NCBI GenBank assembly: GCA_002364755.1
Contig: DEZI01000025.1
Location: 86,144 to 150,143 of the forward strand
Source of the DNA: Stenotrophomonas maltophilia
Lineage (GTDB): Bacteria; Pseudomonadota; Gammaproteobacteria; Xanthomonadales; Xanthomonadaceae
DNA length: 64,000 bases
Reading direction: 5' to 3'
The first letter of the stretch is position 1, and each line of letters opens with the position of its first letter. A program made the position numbers and the translations under genes. Shown here piece by piece: positions 10,861 to 19,429 of the stretch. The notes under the pieces were generated by a model. That model was not told the origin of the DNA, did no database searches, and worked only from the letters and a program-made list of their open reading frames with translations.

Positions 10861-11373
10861 GTGACCGAACTGCCTTCGCCTGCATCGCCGCACCTGGACC
10901 ACCTGGACCACTGGCAACCGCTGCCCCGCCGTGCCGCGCACATGGCCGCGCTGGAAGGCGCGTTCGGCGGCCTGTTCGTCCCCGGCGCGCCACTGGGCGC
11001 GGCCTGGTGGTTCTTCGATCTGCCCGGCGGCCTGTGGGGCGCACCGGTCGGCCTGCTGGTCGGCCTGGTGTTCGGCGCCTGGCTCGGCCATCGGCGCCTG
11101 ACCCGCACCCGCTGGCGGCTGGACGCACAGGGGCTGGGCCTGCGCCGCGACCTGATGTGGCAGCTGGAAACCCGCATTCCCATTTCCCGCGTGCAGCACC
11201 TGGACCTGCGCCGTGGCCCGCTGGAACGCCGCGCGGGCCTGGCCACGCTGATCGTGCACACCGCCGGCACGCGCCTGAGCGCGGTCACCGTCAGCGGCCT
11301 GGATGAGGCCGACGCCGAGCGCCTGCGCGACACCCTTGCCCGCCAGCTCGACCAGGACGCGGACGCCCTGTGA
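10861..11373 (+). CDS. PH-domain (YdbS-like) membrane protein
   Basis: A 170-residue inner-membrane protein. Two adjacent transmembrane helices (about residues 35-75: FGGLFVPGAPLGAAWWFF, then GLLVGLVFGAWLG) precede one bacterial PH-like (bPH2, formerly DUF304) domain: RLDAQGLGLRRDLMWQ, then IPISRVQHLDLRRGPLERR. The start is taken as the GTG at 10861, which begins the conserved part; no ATG exists between the ribA stop and the helices. The stop codon overlaps the start of the next gene (GTGA), so the two are translationally coupled. YdbS/YdbT pairs are implicated in membrane or resistance traits in Bacillus; here the function is unknown. Confidence 0.8.
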   Translation: MTELPSPASPHLDHLDHWQPLPRRAAHMAALEGAFGGLFVPGAPLGAAWWFFDLPGGLWGAPVGLLVGLVFGAWLGHRRLTRTRWRLDAQGLGLRRDLMWQLETRIPISRVQHLDLRRGPLERRAGLATLIVHTAGTRLSAVTVSGLDEADAERLRDTLARQLDQDADAL

Positions 11374-12908
11374 GCCTGCCGCCGCCCCTGCCGCCGTCGC
11401 TGCCTGGCGACGGCCAAGAGCATCGCCTGCACCCGTGGTCGTGGCTGTTCGTGCTGCTGATGCAGCTGCGCCATTACCTGCTGCCGCTGGTGGCGTTGCT
11501 GGTGTTCGGCCAGCGCGGCAACCGCGACCCGATGTGGGCGCAGCTGATTCCGCTGTCGGCCATCGCCGCGCTGGTGCTGGTGTCGGTGCTGCAGTACCTG
11601 AGCTACCGCTACCGCATCGGCAGCGATGCGATCACCGTGCGCAGCGGCCTGCTGTCGCGCAACCGCCGCGAGATTCCCTTCGCCCGCATCCACAACGTGG
11701 AAGTGCGGCAGAACCCGCTGCACCGCCTGTTCGGCGTGGCCGAACTGCGCCTGGAATCGGCCGGTGGCGTGCGCCCGGAAGCGGAGATGCGCGTACTGAA
11801 GCTGGACCAGGCGCTGGCCCTGGAACGGCTGGTGCGCCAGCGCGGACAACCACCGCAGGCGGTTGCCTGTGATGCGCCGCAGGACATCGCCAGCGATGAC
11901 GACGAGCAGGTGCTGCTGCGTCTGTCGGCGTGGGACGTGGTGCGCATGGGCCTGCTGTCCAACCGCGGCTGGGCGCTGGCCGTGGCCGCCTTCGGCGTGC
12001 TGTTCCAGACCGTGCCGCGGCCGGTGATGGACGATGCCATCCAGCGCGGCGGCCGCCAGGCCTTCGGTTACGTCAGCCACCTGCACCCGGGCCTGACCGG
12101 CACCCTGCTGCTGGTGGCGGCCACTCTGCTACTGGGCTGGCTGGGCCTGCGCGTGCTGTCGGTGGTGCTGACGGTGCTGCGCTACCACGGCTTCACCCTG
12201 AGCGAGCGCGAACGCCGGCTGACGGTGTCCACCGGCCTGCTCAGCCGCACCCGCAGCAGCGTGGCTCGTCGCCGCATCCAGGCCTGGACGCTGCGCGAGG
12301 GCACGCTGCAGCGCTGGTTCGGGCTTCGCCAGCTGCGCATCGACAGCGCGGCCGGCGGCCCCTCGCGTGATGATGATCGTGCCCTTCGCGAACTGGCGCC
12401 GCTGGCCCCGGCCGCCACCTGCGAAGGACTGGTCAAGCACTTGCTGCCGCAGCTGCAGTGGCCGCCGGCACAGTGGCATGCGCTGCCGCAACGCGGCTGG
12501 TGGCGGCTGAGCCTGGGCAGCCTGGTGCTGGTGCCGCTGCTGGCAGCGGGCGCCTACTGGCGCTGGGGCCCGTGGGGCCTGCTGGTGCTGGGCTGGCTGC
12601 CGGTGGCACTGCTGGTGGCGCACCGGCAGATGGCGCGCATGGGCTGGCACCTGGATGGCCAGTTCGTGGCCGTGCGCGGTGGCTGGTGGAAGCGCTGGTG
12701 GCGCTGGGCCGAACTGGACAAGGTGCAGGGCCTGCGCCTGCAGCGCTCGCCGCTGGACAAGCTGCTGGGCACCGCCAGCCTGCAGCTGGATACCGCTGGC
12801 GCGCACGGCGACGTGGCGCTGGCACTGCGCTATCTGCCGCAAGCGCAGGCGCAACAGGTGATGAAGCAGCTGGCGGTGGCATTGGCGCGGCGCAAGCTGC
12901 GCTGGTGA
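11370..12908 (+). CDS. PH-domain (YdbT-like) membrane protein
   Basis: A 512-residue polytopic membrane protein with three bacterial PH-like domains separated by pairs of transmembrane helices, the YdbT layout. PH-like blocks begin near YRIGSDAITVRSGLLSRNRR (about residue 83), FTLSERERRLTVSTGLLSRT (about 275) and WHLDGQFVAVRGGWWKRWWR (about 425). The repeated phrase 'RSGLLSR / STGLLSR' and the following 'ARIHNVEVRQNPLHRLFG' and 'RRIQAWTLREGTLQRWFG' segments show internal homology. It starts at a GTG that overlaps the stop of the YdbS-like gene, so the two proteins probably form a complex. A SMAG repeat pair follows. Confidence 0.82.
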   Translation: MSLPPPLPPSLPGDGQEHRLHPWSWLFVLLMQLRHYLLPLVALLVFGQRGNRDPMWAQLIPLSAIAALVLVSVLQYLSYRYRIGSDAITVRSGLLSRNRREIPFARIHNVEVRQNPLHRLFGVAELRLESAGGVRPEAEMRVLKLDQALALERLVRQRGQPPQAVACDAPQDIASDDDEQVLLRLSAWDVVRMGLLSNRGWALAVAAFGVLFQTVPRPVMDDAIQRGGRQAFGYVSHLHPGLTGTLLLVAATLLLGWLGLRVLSVVLTVLRYHGFTLSERERRLTVSTGLLSRTRSSVARRRIQAWTLREGTLQRWFGLRQLRIDSAAGGPSRDDDRALRELAPLAPAATCEGLVKHLLPQLQWPPAQWHALPQRGWWRLSLGSLVLVPLLAAGAYWRWGPWGLLVLGWLPVALLVAHRQMARMGWHLDGQFVAVRGGWWKRWWRWAELDKVQGLRLQRSPLDKLLGTASLQLDTAGAHGDVALALRYLPQAQAQQVMKQLAVALARRKLRW

Positions 12909-12933
12909 CGGCGGAGTACGTGCACGCCCGCCG

Positions 12934-13020
12934 GTAGAGTCGACCGTTGGTCGAGTATCGCGCGCAGCGCGGGATTTCCAGGCAGTTCACGAAGAGCAGT
13001 CGACCAACGGTCGACTCTAC
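12934..13020. repeat. Inverted pair of SMAG (GTAG) palindromes
   Basis: A GTAG-led hairpin (GTAGAGTCGACCGTTGGTCG, at 12934-12954) is repeated exactly in inverted orientation at 13000-13020, about 45 bases away. This is the paired arrangement typical of REP elements moved by RAYT transposases. It sits between converging genes and its right arm touches the stop codon of the glycerophosphotransferase-like gene. Confidence 0.85.
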
Positions 13021-14072
13021 CGCTGCGACGGGCCCCAATACCCCAGGTCCTTGCGGATCTGCAGGTTGCGTACCCAGCTGCCGAACGGCTTGCGGCGCAG
13101 CGCGCCCATTTCACCGGACAGGAAATCCTCGGTCGCGGCGATCACCCGCTCGCTGGAGCGACCATCGCGGAACGGGTGGATGGCATCGGCATAACGCACG
13201 ATCTCCGCCTGCAGCGCGGCCTCCGGGTGCAGCGCGCGCTTCAGCATCGCCGGCAGCTGCGTGGCCTCGTCGAAGTCGATCATGTGCGGCTTCGGCACGC
13301 GGTTGCGGAAGGTCACTACCGGCTTGTGCTGGACGATGAACTCCGAAACGATCGACGAGGTATCCGACACCAGCACGTCGGCCGCACGCTGCGCGGCCAT
13401 CACCTGCTCCGGCTCGATGAAGCGCGCGTTGGCACCGGCCAGCGCGCGGTAACGCTCGAACAGTTCCGGCGGGCACTTGGGATGCAGGGTCAGCAGCCAG
13501 TAGCGCTCACCGGCGGCGATGTCAGCGGCGATCGGCTGCAGCAGGTGCGGGGCCGCGCTCAGGCGTTCGGTGAAGGTCGAGCCGAACAGGATGACCGGAC
13601 GCCCGCCGGCCGGTGCACGCAGCGCGGCACTCTCACCGCCATCGTCGCGGAACAGCGGGTCCAGCTTCGGCCAGCCGGTCTCGGCCACGGCAAAGTGGCC
13701 CTGCTGCTCGGCGATCTGCCGGAACGGTGCGGTGGTGGCCGGCCCCTGCGTGCAGTACAGGTCGAACATGCCGCGCACCCGGAAGTGGCCGCGGGCGCTG
13801 TCGCGCTTCTCCACGTTGAAGCCATGGAACAGCTGCACCTTGGCCCCGGAGAGGAAGGTCGGCACCCAGTTGGCGGCGCTGAACACCGCACGCGGGCGCA
13901 TCGCCAGGGCCTGCTTCAGGCCGATGTTGGGCACTCCCGGCAGGCTGCTGCCGGCCGCACCGCCCTCGAACCAGGCGGCCACCTCCTGCCCGGACGCGTG
14001 CAAGGCCTGCGCCAACGGGGCGAGAATAGGCAGCGCATAGCGCTCCGTCGCAAACAACAGGTACCCGGCCAT
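13017..14072 (-). CDS. CDP-glycerol glycerophosphotransferase-like protein
   Basis: A 351-residue protein resembling the TagB/TagF-type glycerophosphotransferase family: a two-domain nucleotide-sugar transferase fold with the GEFIVQHKP-like signature SDTSSIVSEFIVQHKPVVTF and a downstream ALHPEAALQ. Such proteins transfer polyol phosphates or sugars to cell-surface polymers, so a role in lipopolysaccharide or capsule modification is likely from its neighbours. Two ATGs lie in tandem (14075 and 14072). The second is preferred because GGAGG stands five bases upstream. The start codon is one base from the divergent WaaE-like start codon. Confidence 0.7.
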   Translation of the reverse strand: MAGYLLFATERYALPILAPLAQALHASGQEVAAWFEGGAAGSSLPGVPNIGLKQALAMRPRAVFSAANWVPTFLSGAKVQLFHGFNVEKRDSARGHFRVRGMFDLYCTQGPATTAPFRQIAEQQGHFAVAETGWPKLDPLFRDDGGESAALRAPAGGRPVILFGSTFTERLSAAPHLLQPIAADIAAGERYWLLTLHPKCPPELFERYRALAGANARFIEPEQVMAAQRAADVLVSDTSSIVSEFIVQHKPVVTFRNRVPKPHMIDFDEATQLPAMLKRALHPEAALQAEIVRYADAIHPFRDGRSSERVIAATEDFLSGEMGALRRKPFGSWVRNLQIRKDLGYWGPSQR

Positions 14073-14073
14073 C

Positions 14074-14880
14074 ATGTCCTCCACGACCGCTCCCATCGAA
14101 CGGCCTCGCATCTCGGCGTGCATTATCGCGTTCAACGAGGCCGGGCGCATCGGCGACTGCCTGGCCTCGCTGGCCTTCTGCGATGAGATCGTAGTGGTGG
14201 ACTCGCAGTCCACCGATGCCACCGTGGCCATCGCCGAAGCCGCTGGTGCCCGTGTGCTGCAGCGCCGGTTCGATGGTTTCCGCAGCCAGAAGGCGTTCTG
14301 CGTCGAGCAGGCCAGCCACGACTGGGTGCTGTGCCTCGACGCCGATGAACGCATCAGCCCCGAGCTGCGCACGGCCATCGAGCAGGCCCGCGACAGTGGT
14401 TTCAGCAACCATGCCGGCTACCGTTTCGCCCGCCTCTCAGAGTACTTCGGCAAGTTCCTGCGCCATGGCAACGCCTACCCGGACCGGGTGATGCGGCTGT
14501 TCGACCGCCGCCGGGGCGGCTGGCGCGGCAAGCGCGAGATCCACGAAGCGGCCAGCGTCGATGGCAGCGTCGGCACCCTGCGCGGTGATCTCATCCACTA
14601 CCCCTACCGCTCCCTGCAGCAGCAGCTGGCCAAGACCGAGAAGTACGCACGGATGATGGCCGAGCACGAGTTCGCACTCGGCAAGCGGGCCACCCTGGGC
14701 AAGCTGGTACTGGCGCCGGCCTGGCGCTTCTGGCGCGGCTTCGTGTTCCGCGGCGGGTTCCGCGATGGCTGGCACGGCCTGGTGTATGCCTACGTGCGCG
14801 CCAACTACGTGCGGCAGAAGACCATCATGTTGTGGATGCTGGGCAACGGCCAGGCCGTGGCCGACCCGCGCAGCGAATGA
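14074..14880 (+). CDS. WaaE-like family 2 glycosyltransferase
   Basis: A 268-residue cytoplasmic GT-A enzyme. N-terminal nucleotide-binding motif ISACIIAFNEAGRIGDCLAS is followed by VVDSQSTD and the metal-binding LCLDADERISPEL. The region YFGKFLRHGNAYPD and KREIHE match the WaaE/KdtX group, which adds a beta-1,4-glucose to the first heptose of the LPS core. The C-terminus (ATLGKLVLAPAWRFW...RGGFRDG) is amphipathic and likely touches the membrane. It is divergent from the glycerophosphotransferase-like gene and converges with the O-antigen ligase gene. Confidence 0.82.
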   Translation: MSSTTAPIERPRISACIIAFNEAGRIGDCLASLAFCDEIVVVDSQSTDATVAIAEAAGARVLQRRFDGFRSQKAFCVEQASHDWVLCLDADERISPELRTAIEQARDSGFSNHAGYRFARLSEYFGKFLRHGNAYPDRVMRLFDRRRGGWRGKREIHEAASVDGSVGTLRGDLIHYPYRSLQQQLAKTEKYARMMAEHEFALGKRATLGKLVLAPAWRFWRGFVFRGGFRDGWHGLVYAYVRANYVRQKTIMLWMLGNGQAVADPRSE

Positions 14881-14892
14881 TCCAGCATCTGT

Positions 14893-14940
14893 GCTGACCA
14901 ACGGTCGGCACCCACCGGTAGATCCACGCCATGCGTGGAT
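14893..14940. repeat. SMAG-type palindromes downstream of waaE-like gene
   Basis: A GTAG-led hairpin (GTAG then ATCCACGC / GCGTGGAT) at 14918-14940 follows a degenerate inverted hairpin (TGACCAACGGTCGGCA) at 14894-14911. It fills the gap between two converging genes. Confidence 0.75.
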
Positions 14941-14956
14941 GACATTCACCCACTGC

Positions 14957-16261
14957 TCAGGCCTTCGCCCGATGGCGGGCGCCTTCCAGCAGTGACAGGC
15001 CAGTCAGCAGGCCGACGATGGTCACGTAGAAGCTGGCCGTCATCTGGTGGGCGAACATCGACTGGGTCAAGCCGCACAGCACGTAGGCGATGACGATCAT
15101 CACCCCCGCCGCCGCCGGCCCGCGGAAGGTGACGCGACCGCTGCGCCGGTGCAGATGGACGAACACCCACAGCGGGACGCCGTACACGGCAATCAGCATC
15201 AGCAGGCCCGGCAGGCCTTGAGTGGCGGCCCATTCGGCCACGTCGTTGTGCGCATGGCCCAGGTGGCAGCGCACTTCGGCAGGGTCGTCGCGGCACACCG
15301 GCACGCGCTGCATGGCGCTGTCGAAGTGGCCGATACCGACACCGGTGAGCGGATGATCGAGAAAGGTCTGCCAGGCCACCTGCAGGCGCTCGACGCGCGC
15401 ACCGGCGGAGGAATCGACGTCACCCTGCTCCAGCTTCTGCACGTCGCTGTGCAGTTCGGTCAGGCGCACCTGGTTGCGCAGCTCGGGCACCGACAGCAGC
15501 AGGGTGGCACCGATGGCCAGCATGCCGGCCAGCACCGACAGCCGGGCCACGCCGGTCCGCCAGCGCAGGCTCAGCGCCAGCACCACCAGCAGCGCCAGCA
15601 GGGCGGCGAACACGCCGCGGCTGCCGGTCAGCACGATGGTGCCGCAACCGGCGGCCATGCCGACGATGACCAGGGACCAGCGCCGCGACGGGCGGCAGAA
15701 CACCAGCAGCACCATCAGCATGACCACGATGTCGGCCAGCACGATGGCATTGGTGGTCAGCTCGGCGCGCGGCGCGCCCTGCAGCACCTGCACCAGTGAC
15801 AGCACGAAGCTGCCCAGCAGGCCCGCCAGCGCGCCCCGCCAGAGCCAGCGCAGGTCTGGTCGCAGCGCGCAGACCCACAGTGCGACCCACGGGATGACCA
15901 GGAACCGCGAACGGTTGTCGACGTCGCGCAGGCCCTGCTCAAACAGCACCACCGAGACCAGGCCCAGCGCCACCGCCGCCAGCATCAGCCAGGTCAGCGC
16001 GCGCACCGGCGCGCCGCCCATGCCCCGCGCCCGCCACAGCAGCTCCGGCGCCAGCAGGGTGCTGACCAGCAGGGTCAGCGCATACGGCAACAGGTTCACC
16101 GGTACGGTCAGTACCAGTGCCGGCATGCAGAACAGGCCGATCTGTGCGATCCAGTGCGCGACGCCAAGGCGGCCGCCAGCAGGCACAGGCAGCGGTTCGG
16201 CGCGGGTGGGGCTCAGGTTGTCTGGCGAAGCTGGCACGTCGGGAATGATCGCTGCGGTCAT
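14957..16261 (-). CDS. O-antigen ligase (WaaL/Wzy-C family)
   Basis: A 434-residue inner-membrane protein with about 10-12 transmembrane helices. After a cytoplasmic N-terminal segment of about 35 residues, the helices include QIGLFCMPALVLTVPVNLLP and IVVMLMVLLVFC. The large periplasmic loop contains TLFLDHPLTGVGIGHF-type sequence (TFLDHPLTGVGIGHFDS) and the conserved HAHND (LGHAHNDVAEW). This block is the signature of WaaL ligases, which join undecaprenyl-linked O antigen to the lipid A core. The neighbouring LPS genes support this. Wzy polymerases share the fold, so polymerase activity is the main alternative. Confidence 0.82.
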   Translation of the reverse strand: MTAAIIPDVPASPDNLSPTRAEPLPVPAGGRLGVAHWIAQIGLFCMPALVLTVPVNLLPYALTLLVSTLLAPELLWRARGMGGAPVRALTWLMLAAVALGLVSVVLFEQGLRDVDNRSRFLVIPWVALWVCALRPDLRWLWRGALAGLLGSFVLSLVQVLQGAPRAELTTNAIVLADIVVMLMVLLVFCRPSRRWSLVIVGMAAGCGTIVLTGSRGVFAALLALLVVLALSLRWRTGVARLSVLAGMLAIGATLLLSVPELRNQVRLTELHSDVQKLEQGDVDSSAGARVERLQVAWQTFLDHPLTGVGIGHFDSAMQRVPVCRDDPAEVRCHLGHAHNDVAEWAATQGLPGLLMLIAVYGVPLWVFVHLHRRSGRVTFRGPAAAGVMIVIAYVLCGLTQSMFAHQMTASFYVTIVGLLTGLSLLEGARHRAKA

Positions 16262-16355
16262 GCGGAAGAAAACGGCGGCCCTGCGGCAGGCCGCCCGCCT
16301 GATGTTTTACTGGCTTTGTGCACGCTTGGGCAGTCTGGACAAGCCTGCGGCCACG

Positions 16356-18071
16356 TTATTGCTCGTTTCTCTGCAACCGCCGTTCACGTTTCAGTTCGGC
16401 TTCGCTGGGCACGCAGGGGCCGTGTACCGCCGATGCGGGCACCAACCACCAACGGCGACGGTTGGCGACACCGGCCAACACCGCTCCGTCGCGGTCCACG
16501 CAGCCCAGCAGCACGTCCTGCTGAACGAGCAGCCAGCGCCGCCGCGGCGACAGCTGCTGCCATCGCACCCCGGCCTGCAACTGTCGATGCCAGGGCACGT
16601 TGAAGCCGAAGGTCGTCGCCGGTCGCCCGGCCATCAGCAGGTTCTGCTCCTTCCAGGCCACCAGGCCCAGCTCGGCATCGGCACCCAGGCGCACATCGAC
16701 CGAGCGCATCAGGCCGCGGGCCGAACTGGAATCATTCAACACCGGGTAGCCGACCAGGCTGTACAGCACCCACACCACGGTCAGCATCGAGACCAGCGCC
16801 AGGTGGCGCCGCGCCGAGCCGAACAGCAGCAGGCTGGCCACGCCCGCGCCCCCCATGGCCAGGACCGCCCAGGCCATCGCCACCACCGCCCCCGGCTCCA
16901 GCCCGCGCTCCAGCACCAGCCGCACTTCGAAACCGGGGTTGCCGAGCAGGGCCGACGCACCGGCGGCCAGCGTCCCCAGCGACAGCAGCAGGGTAAACCC
17001 GCCCAGCACCCACTGCACGTCGCTCCTGCGCAGCAGGCCCGGTATCAGCGGCGCCAGCGCCAAGCAGAACATCGGCAGCGACGGCAGGATGTAGACATCG
17101 CGCTTGCCGTGCGGAAGGGAAAAGAACAGCACGATCAGCAGCCACCAGGCCAGCGGCAGCAGGTAGCGCGGATCACGCCGCCGCAGCCGCCGACGCCAGG
17201 CCGGGATCGCCCACGGCAGGGCCAGGAACGCCGGGATCCACATCGATGGCATCGTGCCCAGGAAGTACCACCATGGCTGGTGGTGGTCCCACGACTGCAC
17301 ATAGCGCTTGGCCGTCTGCCGGAACAGGATGTCGTCGAGGTAGGCCTGGTACTCGCCCGATTTCGTCGCCAGCGCGGTCATCACCATCGGCACCAGCCAC
17401 AGCGCGACAGCCAGTACGAAGGCCAGCGGCGCCAGCCAGAAGCGCAGGTCACGCGCATGCAGGCGCACCCGCGGCCAGTGCAGCACCGAGGCGATCGCCG
17501 CCGGCAGGATCATCAGCAGCGCGAGCACACCCACGCCCTTGGTGATGACCCCGATGCCGGCGAAGAACCAGCCAGCCCACCACCAGCGCCACGCCGGCCC
17601 CAGCAGCAGGTGGCGCAGCAGCCCGTAGTTGGCCAGGGTGACGAACAGCACCACCAGCGGGTCGATCTGCGCCTTCTTGGCCTGGAAGGTGAACTGCAGC
17701 GCGAACAGCAGCGCCCAGCCGGCATACAGGCCGACCCGGCGCGTCCACAGCCGCCGGCCCAGGTCGACAACGCACCAGAGCGTGCCCAGCGCGGCGATCA
17801 GCGAGGGCAGCAAAAAGGCCACCCGCCAGTTGCCGATCACGCTGTACAGGGTGGCCTGCCACCACATCAGCATGGGCGGCTTGTCCGAATACAGCTCCAG
17901 CCCCCGATGCGGGAACAGCCACTGGCCGCTGTCCACCATCTGCTTGGCAACCAGGGCGAAACGCGGCTCGTCCGAGGGCCAAGGGTCGCGCAGTCCGAGC
18001 CCCGCCCCGAGCACCAGCAAGGCCATCACCACGAACAACCACGTCTCGCGTGACGCGCGGGTCTTCAGCAT
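16356..18071 (-). CDS. ArnT-like GT-C family glycosyltransferase (PMT family)
   Basis: A 571-residue integral membrane transferase. The first periplasmic loop has the acidic catalytic motif WPSDEPRFALVAKQM, followed by the conserved LYSDKPPMLMWW. About eleven to twelve transmembrane helices follow, then a soluble periplasmic C-terminal domain of about 130 residues. This is the layout of ArnT and PMT enzymes, which move a sugar from an undecaprenyl phosphate donor to lipid A or protein. Lack of arn operon genes nearby leaves the donor unknown. It lies 22 bases after rsmB on the same strand and may be cotranscribed. Confidence 0.82.
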   Translation of the reverse strand: MLKTRASRETWLFVVMALLVLGAGLGLRDPWPSDEPRFALVAKQMVDSGQWLFPHRGLELYSDKPPMLMWWQATLYSVIGNWRVAFLLPSLIAALGTLWCVVDLGRRLWTRRVGLYAGWALLFALQFTFQAKKAQIDPLVVLFVTLANYGLLRHLLLGPAWRWWWAGWFFAGIGVITKGVGVLALLMILPAAIASVLHWPRVRLHARDLRFWLAPLAFVLAVALWLVPMVMTALATKSGEYQAYLDDILFRQTAKRYVQSWDHHQPWWYFLGTMPSMWIPAFLALPWAIPAWRRRLRRRDPRYLLPLAWWLLIVLFFSLPHGKRDVYILPSLPMFCLALAPLIPGLLRRSDVQWVLGGFTLLLSLGTLAAGASALLGNPGFEVRLVLERGLEPGAVVAMAWAVLAMGGAGVASLLLFGSARRHLALVSMLTVVWVLYSLVGYPVLNDSSSARGLMRSVDVRLGADAELGLVAWKEQNLLMAGRPATTFGFNVPWHRQLQAGVRWQQLSPRRRWLLVQQDVLLGCVDRDGAVLAGVANRRRWWLVPASAVHGPCVPSEAELKRERRLQRNEQ

Positions 18072-18093
18072 GGGAACTCGGACAGCGACGGGG

Positions 18094-19425
18094 TCAGGCT
18101 GTTTTTAGCAGACGCGCGTAGAAAAAACCGTCAGCATCGTCTTCACCGGGCAGGCGCTGGCGTGCGATGCCCTCGCAGTCCAGGCCGAAAGCGTCACCCA
18201 GCGGCGCCGCTTGGGCGTCCGGATGCCACTTCAGGAAGGCCCGCACCTGGTCGACGTTCTCGGCACGCAGAATCGAACAGGTCGCGTACAGCAGCACGCC
18301 GCCGGGGCGCAGCATCGCCCAGCAGGCTTCCAGCAGGCGCGCCTGCACCCCCACCAGCGCCTCGATGTCCTCGGCACGGCGGTGGAACATCACGTCGGGC
18401 TGGCGGCGGATGACGCCGGTGGCCGAGCACGGGGCATCCAGCAGGATGGCGTCGAACGGGGTGCCGTCCCACCAGGCCGCGGTATCGCTGGCGTCGGCCA
18501 CCTGGGTCTGCACGTGTTCGCCCACGCCGGTGCGGGCATAGGTGTCCTTGGCCCGGGCCAGGCGCCGCGCATCGATGTCCAGCGCCAGCAGGCGCAGGCT
18601 CGGGTCGCGTTCCAGCAGGTGCGCCGACTTGCCACCGGGGGCGGCGCAGGCGTCAAGCACCCGTGCGCCGGCCGGCGGCGCCAGGGCATCGGCCGCACAC
18701 TGTGCCGACAGGTCCTGCACCGACAACGCGCCGTCGGCAAAGCCCGGCAGCTGGTTGACCGGGCTGGGCTCGGCCAGGCGCAGCGCATCGGCGCTGAGCG
18801 GGCTGGGCTCGGCGGCGATGCCAGCCTCTGCCAGCGCGGCCAGCGCCTTGTCGCGGCCGCCGAGCTGGCGGTTGGCGCGCAGCCACAGCGGTGCCGGCTG
18901 CAGGCTGGCGCTGAAGATCGCCTCGGCCTGCTGCGGCCAGTCGCGCTCGACCGCCTCGGCCAGCCAGGCGGGGAACGCGTCGCGCGCGGGTTGTTCAGGG
19001 AAACCCTCGCGCTGCGCACGGCGCAGGATGGCGTTGACCAAGCCGGCCTGGCGCTCGCGACCCAGCGCGCGCGCCGCGTCGACGGTGGCCGACAACGCCG
19101 CATGCGCGGGCAGTTCCAGCACGTCCAGCTGGGCGAAACCGACCATCAGCAGGGTGCGCAGGTCGGCATCACGCGCCGACAGCGGCTTCTGCATCCAGGC
19201 CTGCAGCGCGGCGTCATAGGTGCTGCGACGGCGCAGCACGGCGAAGCACAGGGCCTCCAGCAGCGCGCGGTCGCGGGTATCGGCCAGCTTGGGCAAGGCC
19301 CAGGCCAGTTCGGCCTTCAGCGAACGGCCACGGGTGAACACCTGGGCCAGCACGCGTGCGGCCAGCATGCGGGTGGCGGCGCCCGGCGCGGCCTTGGCAA
19401 TGGAGAAATCGTTCTGCTTCGACAC
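18094..19425 (-). CDS. rsmB: 16S rRNA (cytosine-967-C5)-methyltransferase
   Basis: A 443-residue RNA methyltransferase. The N-terminal NusB-like helical domain (AARVLAQVFTRGRSLKAELA) is followed by the AdoMet domain with motif I DACAAPGGKSAHLLE, motif IV LLDAPCSATGVIRRQPD (supporting Cys in Pro-Cys) and motif VI YATCSIL (catalytic Cys). The start is the GTG at 19425, with GGGAG upstream; the frame stays open into fmt, but a longer start would overlap fmt heavily. Only four bases separate it from the fmt stop, so def-fmt-rsmB act as one operon, as in many bacteria. Confidence 0.95.
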   Translation of the reverse strand: MSKQNDFSIAKAAPGAATRMLAARVLAQVFTRGRSLKAELAWALPKLADTRDRALLEALCFAVLRRRSTYDAALQAWMQKPLSARDADLRTLLMVGFAQLDVLELPAHAALSATVDAARALGRERQAGLVNAILRRAQREGFPEQPARDAFPAWLAEAVERDWPQQAEAIFSASLQPAPLWLRANRQLGGRDKALAALAEAGIAAEPSPLSADALRLAEPSPVNQLPGFADGALSVQDLSAQCAADALAPPAGARVLDACAAPGGKSAHLLERDPSLRLLALDIDARRLARAKDTYARTGVGEHVQTQVADASDTAAWWDGTPFDAILLDAPCSATGVIRRQPDVMFHRRAEDIEALVGVQARLLEACWAMLRPGGVLLYATCSILRAENVDQVRAFLKWHPDAQAAPLGDAFGLDCEGIARQRLPGEDDADGFFYARLLKTA

Positions 19426-19429
19426 CGGT

